A DNA stretch of 61,567 nucleotides from Mnemiopsis leidyi (taxonomy: Eukaryota > Ctenophora > Tentaculata > Lobata > Bolinopsidae), in NCBI GenBank assembly GCA_000226015.1, contig JH152665.1:213405-274971 (forward strand), in the 5' to 3' direction. Shown piece after piece: positions 1 to 12,305 of the stretch (the first letter of the stretch is position 1; every line of letters begins with the position of its first letter). The notes under the pieces are model-generated. The model worked only from the letters and a program-made list of their open reading frames with translations, was not told the origin of the DNA and searched no databases. The position numbers and the translations under genes are program-made.

Positions 1-530
1 ATCATAAAAAGTGGTTTTGGCTCGAAAAAGTACCCAATGGATAGCTGGTTCCACTTTATGGATAAATCTATGGATAATGGTTCCAATTTGGTTCCAATTT
101 TCACGAATACATCGACTCAACCTCTCCTATAGATGTATTTCTCGAATGGCACCAACTATCCATAAATTGGAACCAGCTATCCATAGGGCATTTTTTCGAA
201 CCAAAACCAGTTGTTATGATACCAGATTGGTAAAACTAGTCAAGGTATTGAAATACAGTGAGTTTGGGACGAATCGGACAAATGTCACACTTTTGATGTC
301 ACACATGTGACAAAATATGACATTTTCAGAACATGCTCGGATTGGGCCATTATTGGTCGCATTTGTTCGGTATTGACGCCAGTAGTAATCGTACAAAGTT
401 TGGAGACGATTGGCCGTCTGGTAATGTGAATTTTTGGGCGTGGTCTTAAATGGCACCATCCATCCAACAAGTTGGATCGGTTACAGCTATCTAAAGGGGA
501 CTTTTTTAAAGCAAAACCACTTTTAATGAT
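1..530. mobile_element. Nested MITE-like elements with terminal inverted repeats
   Basis: The first bases (atcataaaaagtggttttg) recur in inverted, slightly diverged form ending at 220 and again ending at 530. After each of those right ends comes accagat. Bases 1-60 and 160-220 form a near-palindrome that includes a shared block gatagctggttcca, so 1-220 could fold on itself. The third arm (about 455-530) suggests a second, nested or composite copy. No coding capacity is visible. It lies downstream of the last visible dynein exon, probably in an intron. The family is not identified; the left boundary may lie outside the window. Confidence 0.6.
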
Positions 531-915
531 ACCAGATCCGAAGGTCTCCCTTAAAATATAATACGGTTGCTCAGGAGGGACTGTAAAAGGTCAAAGCCCA
601 CCAACCGAGGCCTACTCTTCTTTGGTACCGTGTAGACTATCTTTAAAACTAACCAAAATCTATTTACACATACTCACATAATGAGAGCCACTTTACATGC
701 CTTAGTTTGTAGTTTCAACGTGAATTTATTTTACTCTATCCACTATCCAGTCAAGTTATGTCTATACTCTATAGGTGCCTAATACCTAGAGTTCTAAAGC
801 TTTCACGCATACAGCTATTGTCGGCTTCTAAAATAACCTTTTGCAGTAGATAAATGCTATTCCACAATAAATATTTCTTGACCTAAAATACAAAACCGTA
901 TGAGCTTCAAGTTAC
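531..915. other. Non-coding stretch, probably dynein intron
   Basis: This stretch separates the MITE-like DNA from the last visible dynein exon. It begins right after that exon's donor (on the minus strand) and shows no open exon, repeat or RNA gene that I can recognise. Confidence 0.5.
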
Positions 916-3900
916 CTTTAACATGGCATTCTGAGCGTCAAACATCTTCTTAGTTGAGTCCAATTCTGACTCGTACATTTGTATAAGGAGAGGATACTTG
1001 GGCTCCGAGTTGACTTTGATAATGGACCTGTCCAGCAGGGATCCAAACGCATCCAACATCTAGTGTGAAATTCTAGTTTAAGTGTGGAATTCTAGTTTAA
1101 GTGTTTAATAATTTAACGTTGTTTTAAAGGGGAAATTTAAAGTTGTCAATGAACAAGGTGAGAAATTTGGTGAAGCTAAAATGAATAAAATAAGAATTTA
1201 TTGTTACCTTCAGTATAGCTTCCAAAGATCCACAGTCATCGAATCCTTGGTTGATGATTGAAGCTAGCCTCAAATCCAAGTATTCAATCTTCTCTTTGAA
1301 TTTGTCGTAATCCTTCTTGAAGGCCTGAGAGGATTTGAGATGAACAAATTTTGATTAATAACGTGTCAAATCTTGCAATTAGAGCGATTTGACTCAATAT
1401 CGTATGTTATTGCCTTACACTCAACGCGACAGCATAATGCAAAAGTTGTTACGAAAGTTGATTGTTATTCTGTTGAATCATCATTTTGACTGTTTTTGAG
1501 ATTGCTCCCACTGCACGGAGAAAATTTGGTATTTTCTACACCCAAGTAATTCAAGTAAGATAAAACATAAGGGATGTCCAAAAAGTGATTTAGGTGCCGT
1601 GAGAAACATCCCCAAGACTGAAGACTCTTTTCTTAGTTTGGGTATGATAATTTTTGAATTGTCGACCTGTCACAGTTGATGTAGTGTTTTATTATCAGAG
1701 TATGTCCCAATGCAAAATATGATAGCAATGAGCAAGTGACGAGTCACATAAAGATTACCATGACAACTGACCAGTCTTCTCAAGCAATGTGCGCTAACAC
1801 TTAACAGTTGCACTGGAGAGTGTGGCTCAACTCTCGGCATGAGACTGCATAACAAATAATCAGACAAGAGTTGCTTGCTATCAAGTTGCACGTGACGGTT
1901 GTGCAGTCACGTGAACAGTTTGAAGTGCTGATTCAGAGGGAGAAGAGAGCGAGGTAAAAGATCGGTCTTTTCGAGAGATCTACGATTATTTGACAGTCAA
2001 GCAATCTTTTATAATTGGGCAGTCTTAAAGCTCTTTAAGGTCAAGATCCAAAAACTGAATTTCCCAGTTTTCTGTGCACAAACGTGTAGCTAGTAACTAG
2101 TTACCGCAGTGTATTGTACACGCAATGTATAGCTAGTTACTGCAGTGTATTCTACACGCAATGTATAGCTAGTTCTCGCAGTGTATTCTACACGCAATGT
2201 ATAGCTAGTTACCACTACGCAAGTGCACGTAGCGTATCATGTTTATTAGTAAAAAAATTAATTAGTCAAACAATAAATAATTCATTCAGATAACTATGTA
2301 AATCATACTCTGTAACTACTTACAGGTTCTTTGATGTCCAAACAATTGTAAGTAATGTTCTGGAAGATTGTGACAAACTCCGTGAACTCCAAAAACAGAT
2401 TTTCCACTTGTTTGCTCAGAGCTTTACCCTTCATCCCTCCAATCTCTACCTTCTCCAGTCTGTTAAACTCTATCGTAGTTTCTACCAGATCCTGTGTTTT
2501 GTTTTGTCATTCTCTTCGTATTCGATCATACATATCCCCAGTCAGGACTCAGTAAATGAACTTGTCAAATTAAAATTTTACTACAATTAAATCGGTCAAG
2601 TTGTAACGATTTTATCGGTTAACTCTTTACTGTCAAAACAGCGAAATGCTCGCGCTCTGTGGTGGAACAATCTTGTTGTAGGTATTGATATCATTCTAAG
2701 AGCGGTTGTCAACCTGACGCTCGCTACTAACGCAAGATATATTTTATAGAGAAATGTCCCGTAACATTTACATTATTGTTTAATTAAAGTTTGTTTTCTC
2801 GCCTAGATTCTAACTTTAAGTATTTCAACGCTTTTCACAAATTAATTGTAATATCCTTAACTTCAACCTCCACATTGGTAGTCACAACTAAGCTAGGTAT
2901 TTGATAGCAAGCTAGCTACGCGAACATTTAGCAACAAGCAAGCCATGTAAGTTTCAAGACGATCGTTAAGTAATCTCAGGGTAGTATAAGCTTATCAGCA
3001 AACCACCTTTCCCTTACCTCCAACTGCCTGACCCGGCCCAAGAAGCAGTTGTACCGCGGGAACACCAGACTGGAAGCAAACTCCCAAGGCACGAACTCAG
3101 TCTCCTTGAAGTAGCTATGCAGGGTCGTTCTCTTCTCCTCGAAATCTTCCTTGAACTTCTCCAGCACTTTGATTACATACCGTATCTTTGTAAGTGCTTC
3201 ATCTGATTCCCCCTTGAAGATCTCCTCAGGACCCAGGAACTCGATTGCCTGAAATTGAGGCGAGTTGAAATTCTTAGCTGAGATTGTGAATCTGAGCTGG
3301 TCCCCAAATCATAACTAAAAGATAAACGTTAGCCAAGCATTGAGTAAATCTCTGACATCAGAACAGAATCCAAGTCTTCATCGTCATGTTGCTTACAGAT
3401 CCAAGAAATTCTTAGCCAAGCATCAAATCGTTTTGAACACAAATTAAGTGGAAGATCCACCCATTTCTATAGCTGTGTTTAATTCTAGATATATAGGTGA
3501 GTTATGAGTTTATTTCTAAACTTACAATTCTGATGAGAAGATTACAGATCTCTTGCAGAACAACGATGATGCGACTTGGCATCCTGTAGTGAGTACTGTT
3601 GGCCCACACCAAACACAGCGTGTGTAACACCGGGGCGAGGCGTGGTTCCAGCTGGTCAAACTCAGCTTCTTCGAGCGCTTCAATTGTCGACTTGAGCGGC
3701 TTTAGGTACATGTTTATCTCTCGTGCTTCCTTCAGGGCTGAAAGTGTGGCGGTGTTACTTTGCTTGCTTCAATATTTCAGAACAGAACTGCTTAGGTGTA
3801 ACGATTCCCTATTATTCTGAAAGACACGCTATGTAAAACTAATCATTTTTAGTTTTCAGAATTGACATTTTTTATCAGAATTAGAATACTGAGCTGCACT

Positions 3901-6766
3901 CGCAACCTCTGCAAGTGGGCAATATAACTTCGCAGCTTGCATGGAAACGGGCGTGAAAAACATGATATAGCAATTATTTTTATTCAATTCCTTCGTCAAT
4001 ATTTTTAATAGGACAGCTTGTATGACCAACGTGTTTGGTAACTTATAGAGGTTAAAAACTGAATAAATGAATTCAAAACAGCTGCCTGAGCACTATACTA
4101 GCAATTTGATTGTAAAATTATTAATTAGATGCACTCGACTCAATTCGTTGCGCTCGTTTTCAAATCTTACCGTTGACCACATCTTGGAAGAGAATTTTGA
4201 ACGAGTTGAAGTAGCTGCTTTCTGTTCGTTCCAAAATTTCTGCCATTTTTCTGACTTTCTGTGACCTCAACTGAAATGTAGGTTAGAATAAATAATTACG
4301 CGTTGGTAACGGATTTATTCTCAGTATTCGTTTGGTCGTTTCAATGGCATCAGTGCAGTCCAAATTTCTGATACATGAACATAGTTGAGGTATCGAACCT
4401 GATCAAAAATGCACTCTAGATTCCTCGCTCTGGACTCCCAGAAATCGATCTCTACCATCGGCTCAGGGTTGAGTCCCTCCAGCAATGGCTGAGCAGATTT
4501 TCTCTTCAGTACATCGTGTATCTGGTGACTCCAACCAATGATCACTCCCTCAATTTGATGTATGGAGTTCCTCAGATGTCTTTCAGCCCTGGTTTTAGAT
4601 AATTTTATTAACCGAGGAAGTTGTTGACAACTTTAACCAAACAACTATGTTTTAGTTTAAATTGTTGAGACAGTCGCGGTTATCGATTTGTCAGACGCCC
4701 ACGCCTATCAGTTAGCAAAACTTTCAACTCCACGCGTGCTCATATTTCTTCTGCGAACACTTATCAAAGGCGTTATTCCTTGCCCTTTTTTTTCTAAATC
4801 TCGCTCAATATTTTCCCCATCGTTTATTTCCTAAAAACATATTTCCTTACTTTTCATCATCGTTGTCAGTAAAAGATTCAGCTCCAACTGGTAGTGGTAA
4901 CAGAGTCTTGCCCTTAACCTGCCCTGCTACGACGAAGACGGAGCTCTTGAGGTTGTGAACGTGACGTTGTACGTCTTGTGAGACGACGGCAGGCCAGTTC
5001 TCGTGGTTCCTCTTGTTTGAGAGGAGTGGAACCAGCAGCTGAAATGAGAGGAGGTTTACTTGGTAGTTGAATTTAGTGGTTTATGATTGACAATTATTTC
5101 ATCTGGGTAGCAGCAATAGAAATAATTCATGTTTTAATATTTTGTCGGTGGTTTGGCAGCATGATGCTTAACCACCACGCTCACACTAAAACAGCGCGAG
5201 CGTGCTTGAGTTAATGGAATCGAAGCTTGAGTTAATCTCCCTATTGTAACCGTAGAGTTGTCATCATGGTTAAGATACGAGATGAAGTTCTATTCCGTCC
5301 CAGTTCCTGAATGAATGGCACGATACCATCATAAAAGCATCATGATGCGTTGGGTCGCAGTATAAACGATCACCGCTGCCCAAATTCATCTGGGCGACAC
5401 TTCGATTCCATTCCTGACTTAACCAGCGTGTTGCCGAAATTACAACTTAGATCGCACTTCCATGATTTGATCGCTTGACGATATGTTCAATGCAGTAGTA
5501 TATATAAGAAACGTGGGTAGGATGTATAAGATAGGGCTCACTTGGGATATGGAATATTTTTCACTTGTTGCTATCAGCTTGCTAGGTTTATACCAATCTA
5601 ACTAGTAGGTTGAGTAGGAAAGATCAGACAGATGATCATCAGCAGTACTCTACTATATGTTTTTAGTTTCATAGATATAATTCTCAACGTACAGAGGCCT
5701 ATGATAAACGTTTGAAAAAATCAGGGGTCTCCGGTCGGTATAAAAAGGAGCCATCAGGAAATCAGGACCATAGAACAATTTCGGGTGCAAGAGCTTAATG
5801 CCTTAATAGCATAATGAAATATACATACATTGTACAACCTATATTGCATTTTTGTTTTCTTAAATTGTTCTTTGTTAAGTATTAGCCTGAAAAGCCTCTA
5901 GATTCTGAATCAGCGAATTGTAATGATAGGTAGTATCCTGATGATACGCTAGTGCTCTGAAAGTTCAAAGTGCAAGCTGCAAAGTTTTTTGAAGAACTGG
6001 AAGAAATAGCAGTGCTACTGCCAAGACAAACCGTTAATGTCCTTTCGAATTATCCTCCAATCTACCTATGTGCACCCATTTTGCAAACCTATGTAAAATC
6101 TAAACTTCATAACTTTTATATCAAATAAAGAAGGTTTTAAAAAGATTAAGGGTGAAAAATATATGCCAATCCATTTTGAGCAAACATTTAGAATTTGGTG
6201 GAATGTTGAGAGTCGATCGTAACAAGTAGGCAGCAGCGCTCCATATTGAAGAAACTCGTTTATCTTAATGACTTAAATGAATGATTTCCATGGAAAATGT
6301 GAATTTTTGCAGCAAGGTTTTTGAACCAATAAAAAGGATTACTTACATTATTCCGTCCAACGTAGGTACATTTAAAAAATGGTCAAATATTAAACAAAAT
6401 TAGAATAAAAAAGCAACTCACCTCATCGACTAAAGCTGATAACTGTTCCAAGGGCGAATTCGAGAGGTCACCGTAGATGATTTCTGATCGGAACTTTGCC
6501 TTACTGAGCGGTATCTTACCCTTTTTCACGAAGTATACCGCTTTTCCCTTGAGCGAGGAGGGAAACTCGTAGAAAGGTAGGGGGATGCCGTTAGGCTGGA
6601 CAACCATGACGAGGTTGACATGGTCTCCCTTTTCTACCCAGTCCACAATAAGCTGTTTCTGGTCATCTTGCGAAAGGAGCTTCTGCCACTTGTCGTTTTT
6701 AACTTTCAAGGTTTTCTGAGTGTATGATTCAATAAGCTGTAATCTGGCGTCGCTGTCAAACGCCAT
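916..6766 (-). CDS. Outer-arm axonemal beta-type dynein heavy chain, N-terminal part
   Basis: Nine consecutive exons on the minus strand: 6422-6766, 4851-5038, 4399-4588, 4171-4270, 3526-3737, 3018-3248, 2324-2491, 1208-1324, 916-1059. Phases join without a stop to give 565 codons; the gene continues beyond the left edge. The protein begins MAFDSDARLQLI and contains blocks typical of the DHC_N1 tail of the DNAH9/11/17 group, such as YGDLSNSPLEQLSALVDE, QVKGKTLLPLP, HQIHDVLKRKSAQPLLEGLN, FDDCGSLEA and FGSLLDRSI. This tail region binds intermediate chains and neighbouring heavy chains; the AAA+ motor would lie off the window. The start ATG has A at -3 and G at +4 and is followed at once by family-like sequence. 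The product would be a force-generating subunit of ciliary or flagellar outer arms. The exact orthologue is not decided here. Confidence 0.93.
2085..2216. repeat. 36-bp minisatellite in a dynein intron
   Basis: About 3.5 copies of a 36-bp unit containing gcagtgtattctacacgcaa and atgtatagctagtta repeat with starts at 2106, 2142 and 2178. It lies in the intron between the exons ending at 2324 and starting at 1324 of the dynein gene. Copies differ by only a few bases, so it is recent. Confidence 0.85.
5039..6421. other. Dynein intron 1, no recognised feature
   Basis: This 1.38-kb interval is the first intron of the dynein gene. The donor (GTGAGT read on the minus strand) and the acceptor (TTTCAG) are clear. 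I see no nested gene, tRNA or strong repeat in it. Confidence 0.6.
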
Positions 6767-7516
6767 TATTGAAGCCTGCTTCTGACCCTCTTACATGTGC
6801 GGGTACCTAGAGAGTTTTAGTTCATAATACTATTTTTATGAAACAGTTGCAAAGTTTAAAGGAGTTATTACTTTTTCCAATTGCATTGATGTTTGCCGGC
6901 TATAAATAACAAATAAACAAACGTAGTAGTTTAGCATTTTCTTAAAGCCATTTAAACCAATTTTCAATCAAAACACTTTGTCTGAATAGCATCTCTAAAT
7001 TAACTCGTTAGCCACTGCAGCATACACGGTCATTCAAAGATTCATGGTATTCATTTATCGACAATCGTGACAAATTGTCGTGGTACAGTCGACTGTTTGT
7101 GCACTGTGCAGACTGCAGCAATAGAAAATGCAACTCTTTCAGCTATTGATCAATTTAAAGACAGTGGTCAAGGCATTTATTGACTTGCGTAAAGACATAA
7201 TCTTAATAAAACGAAATATATATGGTTCTCGGACACAGTTTATTGTTTAAGATATTCAGGCATAAGATGCACGTGCATATTTTAGAGGAGGCAACGCAAA
7301 CGGACAACGATGAACGGACCAACAACACACTGAACTGTTCACAAAATCAGGCCGGAGCGCTCAATGCGATACGCAAACATAATGATTACCATGACGACGT
7401 CGAATGAAAGCGAGGAGAAAGAATGGTTGCGTGCGGAGTAAATTATCGTTGCAAATATACGTTACTTCAGTGCGCGGCTTCAGGGTCCGCGCGCTTCTCT
7501 TTTTACTTTTATTTGT
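6767..7516. other. Divergent intergenic region, 5' side of the dynein gene
   Basis: This stretch lies upstream of the dynein start and, across the repeat cluster to its right, upstream of the receptor at 8478. It is AT-rich without a convincing TATA box or open exon. It presumably holds the dynein promoter, but no specific element can be named. Confidence 0.4.
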
Positions 7517-8243
7517 TGTACAGCAGCGCGCACCCTCCCGTCATTTTATTCTCCTCTATTCGCTACGAATGAGGGTCGGACGAAGTCAGACAATTTTATT
7601 TGTCACGGTGATACCGGACTCTTGGATATAATACAACCAGTCAAACTTTTATTTTCTCTTTAAGTAAAGGTTGCCATACTAAGCAGATTATGCCACTGTG
7701 GTGCTTGGCCGAAGCTGCTACAAAAACTAAAGTCCCCAGGTAACATGGTGCCGGTATCAGTTTTTTTACTTTGTTATTGTCTGACTTTGTCCGACCCTCA
7801 TTCGAAGCGAATAAAGAATAAAATGACGGGAGGGTGCGCGCTGCTGTACAAATTTGTTAGACCGGTTGCACATTGCATAACAAATTATGACTTTGCTTTA
7901 TAAGCCGCATGTTTTAATTGCCTTGCGTTGCGGCCCATTTTCAATTTTCAAATGCCGCCCCTACGGGGCAGGTTCGCTGCCGCGCCGCGCGCTTCGCGCG
8001 CGGGGGCTGCCGCTTCGCGGCAGCAGGTCAGGCAACGTCTGACAATGCTCATGTTTTAATATTGCTAAACACGTGTAGATCCCTGAGCGAGTGCGAAATT
8101 AGGACGGAGTCGGACGCAAATGTGTTTACCTAACCAGGTGCTTACTGCTTACGTTGTACGGCAGCACGCACCCTCCTGTCATTTTATTCGCTTCGAATGA
8201 GGGTCGTTACCTGGTAAGAGGGTCGCGGACGAAGTCAGACAAT
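7517..8243. repeat. Three-copy inverted repeat cluster
   Basis: A roughly 75-100-bp sequence (tgtacagcagcgcgcaccct through gaagtcagacaa) lies in forward orientation at 7517-7592, inverted at 777-850 of the same kilobase (7777-7850), and forward and degraded again at 8154-8243. The first two copies could form a long hairpin with about a 180-base loop; similarity extends outward to the shared block gataccgg. The third copy carries a short internal insertion (ttacctggtaagagggtcg). No transposase is visible, so these look like arms of a non-autonomous element of unknown family. Confidence 0.7.
7957..8024. repeat. Cluster of three GC-rich perfect hairpins
   Basis: Three hairpins follow one another in otherwise AT-rich DNA. 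They are gcccc-tac-ggggc (7957-7969), ccgcgcgc-ttc-gcgcgcgg (7985-8003) and gctgccgc-ttc-gcggcagc (8006-8024). The two larger ones have 8-bp stems closed by a TTC loop. The base composition is unlike the flanks. They lie between the second and third copies of the surrounding repeat, so they may be the core of the same element. Confidence 0.75.
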
Positions 8244-8477
8244 GCTTACGCCGCGGCTGCATCGCCATTATATGCTCATGCTCTGGTAGCGCGCGCGACG
8301 CGGTAGACGGATATAATCTCGTCAAGTTACTTATATATGTTATAGCCATACCCATAATAGGGGTAGAGGATAAGCGTAGCGTCCGCCGGAGCGATCGGTC
8401 ATGGTCCTAAACTTTTAAAAACTGTAAATTAAACTGGACAACTGATTAATAATAATAGGTACTGCCACTGGTTTAAA

Positions 8478-11400
8478 ATGAACTACAGCATTCCTGACAA
8501 TGATCTCAATCACAATGTCCCACTACCAGTCCCACCGTGCGGCCCACTTAATCCTTGCTTCTCGGAGACGGCTAACACCTTTTATGGGTTAGCGTTCCTG
8601 CTTGCTGCCGTCTTTTCTTTCGTCGGTGAGCGTCTTAAAGTTAAATGTTATTGTTAATGGGCAAAAGGGTCAAATATTAATATTTTGGTCTTGCTATACC
8701 AGTAAAGCCCATGATCAAACTTAACAAAGTTTGGTCATGGCGAGTGCTGCAATTGTCGCCTATGGAATTGGATCCAGTCAATGGAATTGGAACAGATAGA
8801 TCAAGATGTTTCCAGTTTCATTGGCGCCAATGGCGACGAGGTCAGTGGTGTCAATGGTGGTCAAAATCACCATTGGCGCCAATGGCAATGGCGATTGCCA
8901 CTGCCGAGACAATTATATTTGATCCATTGTAATGGAATCAATGGATCAACTCGATGGCGCGGATATACTCCTTCACAATCACCAGCTTTGAGTGAATGCA
9001 TCATTTGGAATTCCAGTGGCGCCAATTGTGCCAGTTGTCTGTGGTACTGGTAGTGGTACCTATGGCGACAACTATTAAGCCAATGGCGTTTCATTGGTGA
9101 CAATGGCGCCAAATCCAATGGTGACAGTTGTGCAAAAAATTCAATTTGTGACAATGCAGCCAATCCGAAAATAATAATGCTGGTATACTTGCGATGGCGA
9201 CCTAGTGGCATGGTGCAAATAGCGACAATGGTGCAAATCGCTAAAAGTAAAATAGTTACAATGGTGTAAATTACGACTATGGCGCCACTGTCACCAATCG
9301 TTGATGCCATCAAAAAAGTCGGCGATCTAACTATCAGGTTATTAACCTACGATTATCGCCATTGCACATTGTCATCATTTGCACTATTTTTGCCATTGCC
9401 GCTATATCAGTATAATAATTTGCTGACTGTCGCAATTGGCGCCAATGAATCGCCATTGCCACCAATGGAACAACTGTTGTCGTTGGCGACATTGTCGCCA
9501 TTGTCACAGATGAATCACCATTGGTTCTATTTCGCCATTGGTTTCCTTGTCGCCATCAGCACCACTGGCGCCTTTTGAATTCCAAATGATTCATTCACAG
9601 TCACTACCCACTCTTACTCTAAGTGGTGGTTGTAAAGAGAGTATCGCCATCGAGTTGATCCAAATCCACTTATAATTGATCCATGCAACACCTCCATTGG
9701 CGCTAATGGCGATAAGGATTACCATCGGCGCCACTTAACAAATCGCCATGGGCGCCAATGAAACATCCATTTGTTCTACTGAATGGCTCTAATAGCTCCA
9801 TTAGCGCCGATTGCCCCACTCACCAAACTATGTGACCCTTCTACCTGTTATTGTTATGTTTTAACAAGTTACTATATAGTATATACTAGTATAAAGTACA
9901 GACTTCTAGTAGATGAATAATACTTGATCATGACAAGTGTAAGACGGTGTAACTGTAAGACCATAGATTGTCACTATCTCCAACTAGGTGGTTACAAATG
10001 CAAAATTTAATCTAGTTAATCTAAATTCTAAAAGTAACAGGAATTTACGAAAATCTATATCATTAATGCATTATTCACTGCCCCAGGAAATTTGCTGGCT
10101 ATAGGAGTTTGGAGTTCATATCTACGGAACTATTTAACAGTCCTCTATCTCAACTTGAGTATCTGTGACTTTATCATCTCCATTTCTGGTAACCCCAAAG
10201 CACCACTGGCACTAACACAAACCAGTTCCGCAGCTGTTACTTTTACTTTACGATTATCGGAAGTCACATGATCCCCTTTTAATCATGATTAAATGGAATT
10301 TATAGAAAGTCGGCTCTTTAACCCACCTTGTTTGTACTTTATACTTGTCACTTGGGAAGGAAAACCACAAGTGACACCCAATATCTTTCACAATAAGATA
10401 AATTGAGTTCCCACAGGGACAACAAGTACAGCAGTAGCTCTGTTCGGAGACAGGTTGCCCGAGAAGTCAGTGGGACGGTACCCAGCACTCTGCTCTCTCC
10501 AGGGGATGTCCTTCGAGCTCTGTACCACCGTGTCTGGTAGCATCATCAGCATTCTCTGCATTGCCAGGTAGGATAACCACTCACATTAATGATCTATAAT
10601 CCTCAAAATAGTTACCGGTGGCAAGTTTGAGGAGGTGATTTAGTTTAACACATTTGTTTATTGCAGAAAACTTGAGAAAAATACTACAATCTGATTGGTA
10701 ATGGTTGTTGCCGAATTCTGATCGGTTAAAGCTAATGTCAGTTATCAGCCATGTCCACACCTCACCCACCAGTTATTAACGAAAATAAGACTACAGAACA
10801 ATACCACATATTATGTGGAGCTATTCCTTAACCAGACCTAACAGTAACACCTAACATCGCTAGGTGGCACAGCTTCGCTAGGCCCTTCAAGAAAGTAAGA
10901 AAAGTTCTTGTACTAAGAGTCCTAACATCGGCTTGGATCTACACGGCTCTCCCACACATCGGGGTCTTGTTCAGCGTCGTTATAGGGCTCACAGATACGA
11001 GGCAAGTGCTAAGTACACATTTAGCTGCAAGTGCCTTTAAACTCTACCGCTTATCTATCTAAGTACCTTGGTACCCACGCAGCGCCCGGTAACCAATTTT
11101 ATTTAGCTTAACTCCAATGATTTAATTTAAAGTCCGAGTCAGTTTCAACTTGCAAAGCGACACCGATAGAAAAAATGACTAAACCGAGACGAAACTTCAT
11201 CTGTTACTTGCAGGTACAAGTATCACGTGGCTGTAGCTAGCTGCAACCTGGTGATACACAACGTCCTGCCCCCCTGGCTGGAGAGCACCCTGGTGATCAG
11301 CTTCGCCATCCTCCCAACCCTCCTCAATTCGATCATCATACCCGTCACCTGCTCTCTTGTCGTCCGAGAGATAGTCAAGCAGAACTTACAGCACACATAC

Positions 11401-12305
11401 TACGCTATCAGTAGTGTAAGTCTGAGAAGTTTGTAGGAGAGTAGGAGTAGCTCACTTTTAACAAACTAAGTAGTGGAAGTAAAGACTGAAGGCGAAGCAT
11501 ATAGTAAATGTTAAGTAGTTATACGGTCGATAGACCCTAGTCGCCTTTGGCCTGATCTCATGAGTAGGATTACCTCTATTTACACTTCATCTACTACCAG
11601 CAAACGAAAGAGAAAGGCAGGTGGTATAAAAGAAGTGGCCGATGTACAGGGAGCGCCCTGACAGTGGCTGTTGTGGCGATAGTTTTTGTTTCATGTCAGC
11701 TTCCCCTCTGGTCATGGCAATACATCGACATCATCGACAGTTTGGTTGGCACAAAAGTTAAGGTTGCATTGGTAATTATATCTACAAACCCTACGAACAA
11801 TGTGAATGAAGTTTTGTCCATTTGAATTTCAAAGTAACCTGAATTTGAATATTTTAAAAGCATGACGGCCAACTCTGAATAACCAACATGGTATTTTCAG
11901 GAGCGTATGTCTCTGCGGAGGAAGTGGAATATCGATTTCATACTTTACATAGTGCTCATCAACCTGAACTCCACACTAAACCCGTACCTTTACTACGTTA
12001 GGGGTTCCCAGTACAGGTATGTACCCGACACACGAACATAATAACTACTTCATTATGCATTACGTAACTTGTGACATTGACACATCGTTAAAAGAAAATT
12101 TTGAGTAAAACACGCCCCAGCAAAATATTTTGAGTTTGATGATTATTCTTTCAGGAGGTTGCTATCTCAAAAGCTCAAGAAGGTTGCAAAAACAGCCGCA
12201 GATGTAATATCTAAAGTAACAGCACGAATCTATTCGTCGGATTGGAGAAAAGATCGACCACAATCGCTCAGAAATTCTAACTCTAGTCTGAGACCTGAAA
12301 AATGA
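8478..12305 (+). CDS. Rhodopsin-class (class A) G protein-coupled receptor
   Basis: Eight exons: 8478-8625, 10087-10188, 10417-10567, 10864-11005, 11221-11415, 11601-11756, 11901-12016, 12155-12305; the total is 386 aa. Seven membrane segments are visible with class A landmarks: GNLLAI in TM1, NLSICDF (Asp 2.50) in TM2, a TM3 starting at Cys (ALCSLQG), SAW in TM4, CQLP in TM6 where CWxP is usual, and NSTLNPYLYY (NPxxY) in TM7. The DRY site at the end of TM3 reads ARW. The TM7 position equivalent to the opsin retinal lysine is Asn, so this is not an opsin. The ligand cannot be inferred. The acceptor at 11221 is the phase-compatible choice; an AG eight bases upstream does not keep the frame. 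Possible AATAAA signals lie near 12737 and 12752. Confidence 0.85.
8720..9840. repeat. Large imperfect fold-back rich in GGCGCC palindromes, in GPCR intron 1
   Basis: The left half (about 8725-9060) recurs inverted in the right half (about 9545-9835). For example the blocks atcatttggaattcca (about 9000) and tggaattccaaatgattca (about 9570, read on the opposite strand) pair, as do gatccattgtaatgg and the inverted copy near 9690. Around nine GGCGCC sites, mostly inside ttggcgccaat, are scattered through about 1 kb, with many catt/aatgg neighbours. It lies wholly within intron 1 of the receptor. The open frames here are by-products of the repeat. No transposase is seen. Confidence 0.75.

Noticed and set aside
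8867-9313. Open frames of 90-148 codons on both strands in the GPCR intron
   Set aside because: They run through the GGCGCC fold-back and encode only repeat-derived sequence.
8478-12305. Opsin identity for the class A receptor
   Set aside because: The TM7 position where opsins have the retinal-binding Lys is Asn, six residues before NP.
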